Assembly: GCA_013397435.1 (NCBI GenBank)
Contig: VZRG01000452.1
Location: 1-64,000 of the forward strand
Direction of reading: 5' to 3'
DNA from: Erythrocercus mccallii
Lineage: Eukaryota > Chordata > Aves > Passeriformes > Dicruridae
Length of the DNA stretch: 64,000 bases
Below, one piece after another: positions 63,201-64,000 of this stretch. Within the stretch, counting starts at the first letter, position 1. Each line of letters opens with the position of its first letter. Made by a program: the position numbers and the translations under genes. Under the pieces are notes generated by a model that was not told the origin of the DNA, did no database searches, and saw only the letters and a program-made list of their open reading frames with translations.

Positions 63201-63920
63201 GTGATCTCCTCTTAAATTCACATTCAGTCCAGCAGGTGGCTTCCTCCAACCAAAGGATTTGCAGCCCTTGTTCAGCAGAGAAAGATGAAGCTGCACTTAC
63301 ACTAATCACAATTACACCACTGAAGTAATGGAAGAAATCTCTTGTGTGAGGGGGGAAAAAATCAAAATTAATTGCTGCAAATCTTATCTTCAGGTTGGGC
63401 AATAACATTTCAACAATAGCTAAGTTGTTTGTATAAGGTTTAAATTTATATTTAGACTTAAGTATGTATGATTGCTTTAAAAATGTATTTTAATTCTCCA
63501 AGAGTACAAACCAGGGAGCCAAAGTGAGCTACACTCTATTTTTCAGCATTGTAAAAGTGAGTTTCTGTATGGACAATCATCTAATTTACTCCTAAAAAGT
63601 TTAGAACTGCAAATGTGGTTTGGGGGATTTTTTAGTCTTAAAATATAACCTGGAAGTGCAGCTAAAATTTTCAAAATTCAGATTCATTCAAGGGAATGAG
63701 TGAGGCCATGTCTAGTAACTTCTTCCCTCCTTCTAACACCCCAGCTGTGGATCGCTCCGTTTCATCCAGCCTTGCAGATGCAAGAGATGCCTTAGTCAAT
63801 GCTGTGGTGGACTCCTTGGCAGCGTACATGTCAACTGCCTCAAATCTGCAGCAGTCCATGCTGATAGCACCAAATTCCCTCAAGCTCTTCCCACTCTATA
63901 TTTTGGCTCTTCTCAAACAA
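27136..63920 (+). CDS. SEC24B: SEC24B, COPII coat cargo-adaptor subunit (19 coding exons in window, 3' end missing)
   Basis: SEC24B pairs with SEC23 in the inner COPII coat at ER exit sites. It recognises export signals on cargo and SNAREs, and in mice it is needed for sorting of the planar-polarity protein Vangl2 (established for the family). Joining 27136-27250, 32622-33326, 41839-42021, 46716-46820, 49768-49848, 51589-51770, 53338-53522, 54655-54757, 55577-55703, 56324-56433, 57358-57470, 58821-58939, 59346-59401, 59722-59928, 60286-60409, 61038-61196, 61606-61779, 62427-62537 and 63745-63920 gives 3135 nt with no stop (1045 codons). Approximate domains: disordered N-terminus 1-515; Cys4 zinc finger C566, C569, C587, C590; vWA-like trunk about 633-880; beta-sandwich about 885-975; helical domain from about 985. 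Human SEC24B is about 1268 aa, so roughly 220 C-terminal residues (rest of helical plus gelsolin-like domain) lie past the window. The zinc finger to trunk is almost identical to human SEC24B as I remember it. The N-terminal match (start MSAPAG, an acidic exon, YGYPALQPGYQNAT) identifies SEC24B rather than SEC24A, C or D. Confidence 0.97.
28833..28858. repeat. (AAAC)n microsatellite in intron 1
   Basis: AAAACAAACAAACAAACAAA followed by further A's; a simple repeat. Confidence 0.95.
30241..30284. repeat. Perfect 22-bp tandem duplication in intron 1
   Basis: Two identical adjacent units of TGTAATTATATACTTTATAT plus AA. It lies in an AT-rich stretch with related imperfect units just upstream (30200-30240). 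Confidence 0.95.
32622..33326 (+). CDS. SEC24B: SEC24B coding exon 2 (disordered N-terminal region)
   Basis: This 705-bp exon encodes residues 39-273, rich in Ser, Gln, Tyr and Pro. Blocks shared with human SEC24B include PSGYG, APSGHYSQ, SSVASQGFP and YPNVSYPP. The acceptor follows a TTTTCTCTTCATTTCAG tract and the donor is GTATGG; both ends are phase 1. The same frame runs on to a stop at 33347-33349, so intron retention would truncate the protein. This region is poorly conserved and lies on the outside of the coat in Sec24 proteins. Confidence 0.95.
34510..34764 (-). mobile_element. R2-clade non-LTR retrotransposon remnant, C-terminal end and 3' UTR
   Basis: On the minus strand, 34764 down to a TAG at 34586 translates as IQELATVADVF..., a CRLQGKWY motif and SKSRQEKIAQALASERSALL. 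This matches the C-terminus of R2 elements, with the usual GARGKW changed to LQGKW. An AATAAA on the minus strand at 34526-34531, about 55 nt past the stop, suggests the 3' UTR; the exact 3' end is not resolved. I see no 28S rRNA flank. It is the downstream half of the copy at 35338-35735, separated from it by the LTR insertion. Confidence 0.8.
34765..35337. mobile_element. Solo LTR (573 bp) inserted into the R2-like remnant
   Basis: The element starts TGTGCTGGTTTGAAAGC and ends ACCTAGAACA, giving TGT...ACA termini. It is flanked by perfect 5-bp direct repeats GTGAT at 34760-34764 and 35338-35342. Five-base duplications suggest a class III (ERVL-like) integrase. The sequence matches a solo LTR family I recall from neoavian genomes. 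There is no internal retroviral sequence. Orientation is uncertain: AATAAA-like motifs near 34819 and a GATAAAAG motif near 35032 do not settle it. Confidence 0.88.
35338..35735 (-). mobile_element. R2-clade non-LTR retrotransposon remnant, zinc knuckle and endonuclease part
   Basis: Minus-strand translation shows a CCHC knuckle (C-x2-C-x8-H-x4-C) at 35651-35598, preceded by RGRQEKYLKSCRHC, typical of R2. In another frame follow WTVFQEPHIRDDSNELYKPD and KPDLIFVKEMQAFVVDVTV at 35467-35411, the restriction-like endonuclease with PD and D residues in place. The frame changes at the 7-A run opposite 35526-35532. The next codons TGA TAT TAA sit where R2 normally has an Arg-Tyr-Glu (VDVTVRYE), consistent with CGA to TGA decay. 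The copy is dead. Its 5' limit is unclear and runs into a CT-rich tract (about 35713-35773). The element lies antisense in SEC24B intron 2. Confidence 0.82.
41596..41618. repeat. Poly-T tract in intron 2
   Basis: An almost pure T run (after CATGCTTTC, before GCTGTTGTC) lies about 220 bp upstream of exon 3. Length calls here are likely to be unreliable. Confidence 0.9.
41839..42021 (+). CDS. SEC24B: SEC24B coding exon 3
   Basis: This 183-bp exon encodes residues 274-334 (GGIDSSQPVHSV... to ...SPELALQEG), Ser/Pro/Val-rich and disordered. The acceptor is TTTTCAG and the donor GTACTA; both ends are phase 1. The human counterpart ends with a comparable TQPSELL segment. In-frame read-through into the intron stops at 42201-42203. 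Confidence 0.9.
42022..46715 (+). other. SEC24B: SEC24B intron 3 (4694 bp)
   Basis: GTACTA...CCACTTCACAG, phase 1. AT-rich; apart from the short hairpin CCTACCTTCATGTAGGTAGG near 43307 I see nothing notable. Confidence 0.88.
46716..46820 (+). CDS. SEC24B: SEC24B coding exon 4, acidic cassette exon
   Basis: This 105-bp exon encodes residues 335-369, beginning MQYGGYVNNQ and ending in an uninterrupted Asp/Glu run (SDDEEEDEEDEEA). The acceptor is CTTCACAG and the donor GTTGGC, which is weak at +3 to +5. Length and phase (1/1) allow clean skipping. From memory, a shorter mammalian SEC24B isoform lacks a matching 35-residue stretch, so this is probably a cassette exon; that is inference here. Confidence 0.92.
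46821..49767 (+). other. SEC24B: SEC24B intron 4 (2947 bp)
   Basis: GTTGGC...TTCCCACAG, phase 1. AT-rich, no recognised repeat or gene. Confidence 0.88.
49768..49848 (+). CDS. SEC24B: SEC24B coding exon 5
   Basis: This 81-bp exon encodes residues 370-396 (LDSSSTTSSASP... YDALEGGGYP), closely matching human. The acceptor is TTCCCACAG and the donor GTAATC; both ends are phase 1, so it is also skippable in frame. Confidence 0.93.
49849..51588 (+). other. SEC24B: SEC24B intron 5 (1740 bp)
   Basis: GTAATC...CTTTCCAG, phase 1. It contains a 7-bp-stem hairpin AGAATCACAGAATGATTCT near 51172 that superficially resembles a CR1 tail. Otherwise featureless. Confidence 0.88.
51589..51770 (+). CDS. SEC24B: SEC24B coding exon 6, ends at a non-canonical GC donor
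   Basis: This 182-bp exon encodes residues 397-457, including the conserved FGYGYPALQPGYQNAT block. The acceptor is TCTTTCCAG. The homologous exon end is ...HYPQ, and the next exon resumes QYPGVNQLSS. At that junction the genomic donor reads CAG|GCTTGT (51771 on), so intron 6 appears to be GC-AG. Only the boundary at 51770 gives the phase 0 required by exon 7 and by homology. If the donor is not used, the frame closes at 51849-51851. Confidence 0.88.
51771..53337 (+). other. SEC24B: SEC24B intron 6 (1567 bp), GC-AG type
   Basis: Begins GCTTGT and ends TTTTGCAG, phase 0. It contains the CR1 fragment at 52640-52925 and a moderately GC-rich stretch at 52140-52480 with no recognised content. Confidence 0.82.
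52640..52925 (+). mobile_element. CR1 LINE 3' fragment in SEC24B intron 6
   Basis: Recognisable degraded CR1 3' blocks occur in order: GACTCTTTTCAGGAGCACAT, AATTCTTCAGGATGGG, TTAGATATTTTTCAAAACTT, CTTGCTTGAGCAAGGGATTA, ending CAAAGGTGCCTTCCAACATA. It is sense to the host gene, heavily diverged and 5'-truncated. The end points are approximate. Confidence 0.75.
53338..53522 (+). CDS. SEC24B: SEC24B coding exon 7
   Basis: This 185-bp exon encodes residues 458-519 (QYPGVNQLSSSLGGLSLQ..., ESLRPVNLT, LRKLNCSP). It links the disordered region to the folded core. The acceptor is CTTTTGCAG and the donor GTAAGT; it starts phase 0 and ends phase 2. Confidence 0.95.
53523..54654 (+). other. SEC24B: SEC24B intron 7 (1132 bp)
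   Basis: GTAAGT...TTTGAG, phase 2. Featureless AT-rich sequence. Confidence 0.9.
54655..54757 (+). CDS. SEC24B: SEC24B coding exon 8
   Basis: This 103-bp exon encodes residues 519-553 (SFRCTLTNIPQTQALLNK, KLPLGLLLHPFRDLT), the strongly conserved strand leading into the zinc finger. The donor is GTAAAG. The acceptor is CCTTTGAG, with the rarely used G at -3. The phase runs from 2 to 0. Confidence 0.95.
54758..55576 (+). other. SEC24B: SEC24B intron 8 (819 bp)
   Basis: GTAAAG...TTCTTAG, phase 0. A short (TG)n run lies at about 54777-54790. Nothing else is seen. Confidence 0.9.
55577..55703 (+). CDS. SEC24B: SEC24B coding exon 9, zinc finger
   Basis: This 127-bp exon encodes residues 554-596. 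It holds the complete Cys4 zinc-binding site of the Sec23/Sec24 fold: CRSC (C566, C569) and CNLC (C587, C590), spaced C-x2-C-x17-C-x2-C. The acceptor is TTCTTAG and the donor GTAAGT. The domain sits next to the SEC23 interface in known structures. Confidence 0.97.
55704..56323 (+). other. SEC24B: SEC24B intron 9 (620 bp)
   Basis: GTAAGT...TTTAATAG, phase 1. No feature seen. Confidence 0.9.
56324..56433 (+). CDS. SEC24B: SEC24B coding exon 10
   Basis: This 110-bp exon encodes residues 596-632 (VPEEFMYNPLTRSYGEPHKR, EVQNSTVEFIASSDYM), identical to human as I recall it. The acceptor follows a T-run (TTTTTTTTAATAG) and the donor is GTAAAA, weak at +5. The phase runs from 1 to 0. Confidence 0.96.
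56434..57357 (+). other. SEC24B: SEC24B intron 10 (924 bp)
   Basis: GTAAAA...TTTGTAG, phase 0. No feature seen. Confidence 0.9.
57358..57470 (+). CDS. SEC24B: SEC24B coding exon 11, start of trunk domain
   Basis: This 113-bp exon encodes residues 633-670 (LRPPQPAVYLFVLDVSHNAV, CQSLLENLD). It contains the first strand of the vWA-like trunk with its conserved FVLDVS motif. The acceptor is ACTTTGTAG and the donor GTAAGA; phase 0 to 2. Confidence 0.96.
57471..58820 (+). other. SEC24B: SEC24B intron 11 (1350 bp)
   Basis: GTAAGA...GCTTCAG, phase 2. It contains copy A of the 51-bp dispersed repeat. Confidence 0.9.
57617..57667 (+). repeat. Dispersed direct repeat, copy A (intron 11)
   Basis: This segment begins GTGTATCTACATATGATTTA and ends GAATATTTAGCCGT. 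It aligns to 59180-59229 with about 46 of 51 positions identical and one single-base gap. The two copies are 1.5 kb apart on the same strand, in different introns. I do not recognise the family. Confidence 0.8.
58821..58939 (+). CDS. SEC24B: SEC24B coding exon 12, trunk domain
   Basis: This 119-bp exon encodes residues 670-710 (LPGDSRTRIGFITFDS, YNLQEGLSQPQMLIVSDID), the second vWA-like strand. The acceptor is ATTGCTTCAG and the donor GTAAGC; phase 2 to 1. Confidence 0.96.
58940..59345 (+). other. SEC24B: SEC24B intron 12 (406 bp)
   Basis: GTAAGC...CTCCACAG, phase 1. It contains copy B of the dispersed repeat. Confidence 0.9.
59180..59229 (+). repeat. Dispersed direct repeat, copy B (intron 12)
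   Basis: This segment begins GTGTATCTGCATATAATTTA and ends GAATATTTAGCTGT; it is the partner of 57617-57667. Similarity fades on both sides, which favours fragments of an old interspersed repeat over a large segmental duplication. Confidence 0.8.
59346..59401 (+). CDS. SEC24B: SEC24B coding exon 13, trunk domain (56-bp exon)
   Basis: This short exon encodes residues 710-728 (DIFLPTPDSLLVNLHESKE). The acceptor is CTCTCCACAG and the donor GTATGA; phase 1 to 0. Skipping it would shift the frame. Confidence 0.95.
59402..59721 (+). other. SEC24B: SEC24B intron 13 (320 bp)
   Basis: GTATGA...TTCTGCAG, phase 0; the shortest intron in the window. No feature seen. Confidence 0.9.
59722..59928 (+). 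CDS. SEC24B: SEC24B coding exon 14, trunk domain
   Basis: This 207-bp exon encodes residues 729-797 (LIKDLLNALPNMF, THSALGPALQAAFKLMSPTG, LPSLGAGLL, EDPNQRSSTK), near-identical to human. The acceptor is GTTCTGCAG and the donor GTAAAA. Both ends are phase 0, so the exon is a multiple of three. Confidence 0.97.
59929..60285 (+). other. SEC24B: SEC24B intron 14 (357 bp)
   Basis: GTAAAA...TACTAAAG, phase 0. Weak polypyrimidine tract before the acceptor; TATAACTCC is a plausible branch point. Confidence 0.88.
60286..60409 (+). CDS. SEC24B: SEC24B coding exon 15, trunk domain
   Basis: This 124-bp exon encodes residues 798-839 (VVQHLGPATDFYKKLALDCS, QQTAVDLFLLSSQYSDLASL). The acceptor TTACTTACTAAAG has a poor polypyrimidine tract, but homology and phase (0 to 1) fix it. 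The donor is GTAAGG. Confidence 0.95.
60410..61037 (+). other. SEC24B: SEC24B intron 15 (628 bp)
   Basis: GTAAGG...CTTCACAG, phase 1. No feature seen. Confidence 0.9.
61038..61196 (+). CDS. SEC24B: SEC24B coding exon 16, end of trunk / start of beta-sandwich
   Basis: This 159-bp exon encodes residues 839-892 (ACMSKYSAGCIYYYPSFH, AEKLQKDLKRYLTRKIGFEA, VMRIRCTK). The acceptor is CCTTCACAG and the donor GTGCGT; phase 1 at both ends. Confidence 0.96.
61197..61605 (+). other. SEC24B: SEC24B intron 16 (409 bp)
   Basis: GTGCGT...GCTTCTAG, phase 1. No feature seen. Confidence 0.9.
61606..61779 (+). CDS. SEC24B: SEC24B coding exon 17, beta-sandwich
   Basis: This 174-bp exon encodes residues 892-950 (GLSIHTFHGNFFVRSTDLLS, DAGFAVQMSIEESLTDTS, CFQTALLYTSSKG). 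The acceptor is CTGCTTCTAG and the donor GTAAAT; phase 1 at both ends. The substitutions against human are conservative. Confidence 0.96.
61780..62426 (+). other. SEC24B: SEC24B intron 17 (647 bp)
   Basis: GTAAAT...CTCTTAG, phase 1. No feature seen. Confidence 0.9.
62427..62537 (+). CDS. SEC24B: SEC24B coding exon 18
   Basis: This 111-bp exon encodes residues 950-987 (ERRIRVHTLCLPVVSSLSDV, GADVQAVVCLLANM). The acceptor is CTCTTAG and the donor GTGAGT; phase 1 at both ends. It covers the end of the beta-sandwich and the start of the helical domain. Confidence 0.96.
62538..63744 (+). other. SEC24B: SEC24B intron 18 (1207 bp)
   Basis: GTGAGT...ACCCCAG, phase 1. It contains the CR1 tail at 63148-63207. 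Intron 19 starts at 63921 and continues past the window. Confidence 0.9.
63148..63207 (+). mobile_element. Short CR1 LINE 3' tail in SEC24B intron 18
   Basis: The block GATCTCTAAAGGTCCTTTCC followed by AACCTAAACCATTCTGTGAT is the conserved CR1 3' terminus. Nothing clearly CR1-like extends upstream beyond about 63148, so this is a severely truncated copy. Confidence 0.85.
63745..63920 (+). CDS. SEC24B: SEC24B coding exon 19 (last exon visible)
   Basis: This 176-bp exon encodes residues 987-1045 (AVDRSVSSSLADARDALVN, SLKLFPLYILALLKQ), part of the helical domain. The acceptor is CACCCCAG and the donor GTATGT at 63921; phase 1 to 0. Further exons for the rest of the helical and gelsolin-like domains must lie beyond 64000. 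Confidence 0.95.
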
Positions 63921-64000
63921 GTATGTATGATGTAGTGGATTACTGTTTGATGTTTGCTTCATTGTTTCATTTGAGGAATTCTTCAGTTCTAGGTCAAGCA

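Noticed and set aside
1..64000. CRISPR arrays, operons, tRNA or rRNA genes
   Set aside because: The window is vertebrate nuclear DNA. No regularly spaced repeats, cloverleaf-like genes or rRNA blocks were recognised, including around the R2-like copy where 28S sequence might be expected.

Overview
This window is a piece of a vertebrate nuclear chromosome, almost certainly from a bird. It is AT-rich and intron-dominated. It carries CR1 LINE fragments with the avian 3' end, and two solo LTRs that match, from memory, retrovirus families common in neoavian birds. The only protein-coding gene I can support is SEC24B on the + strand. It encodes the cargo-selecting subunit of the COPII coat that buds vesicles from the endoplasmic reticulum.

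Layout. Positions 1-25086 form an intergenic desert with no supportable gene. It contains a GC-rich left edge (about 1-240), a perfect 50-bp tandem duplication (8496-8590), a small CpG cluster (about 16380-16520), a possible very old amniote repeat (about 17604-17720) and an A-rich tract (22539-22606). An ERVL-type solo LTR (25087-25673) and a 5'-truncated minus-strand CR1 (about 26105-26695) lie immediately upstream of the SEC24B CpG-island promoter (about 26690-27660). A 73-base assembly gap (26937-27009) falls in the 5' UTR/promoter.

SEC24B starts at ATG 27136. Nineteen consecutive coding exons can be followed to 63920, where the gene runs off the window. Together they give 3135 coding bases, or 1045 codons, with every phase consistent. 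They encode the disordered S/Q/P/Y-rich N-terminus (exons 1-7), the zinc finger (exon 9), the vWA-like trunk (exons 11-16), the beta-sandwich (around exons 16-18) and the start of the helical domain (exon 19). The rest of the helical domain and the gelsolin-like domain lie beyond the right edge. Seventeen of the eighteen introns are GT-AG; intron 6 appears to be GC-AG.

The most unusual accessory structure is in intron 2. It is a degenerate R2-clade non-LTR retrotransposon remnant on the minus strand (about 34510-35735), with a recognisable CCHC zinc knuckle, restriction-like endonuclease and C-terminal GKW-type tail. It is split by a 573-bp solo LTR (34765-35337) flanked by a perfect 5-bp target-site duplication. 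R2 elements normally sit in 28S rDNA, so an intronic copy is worth following up. I found no RNA genes, CRISPR arrays or other genes.
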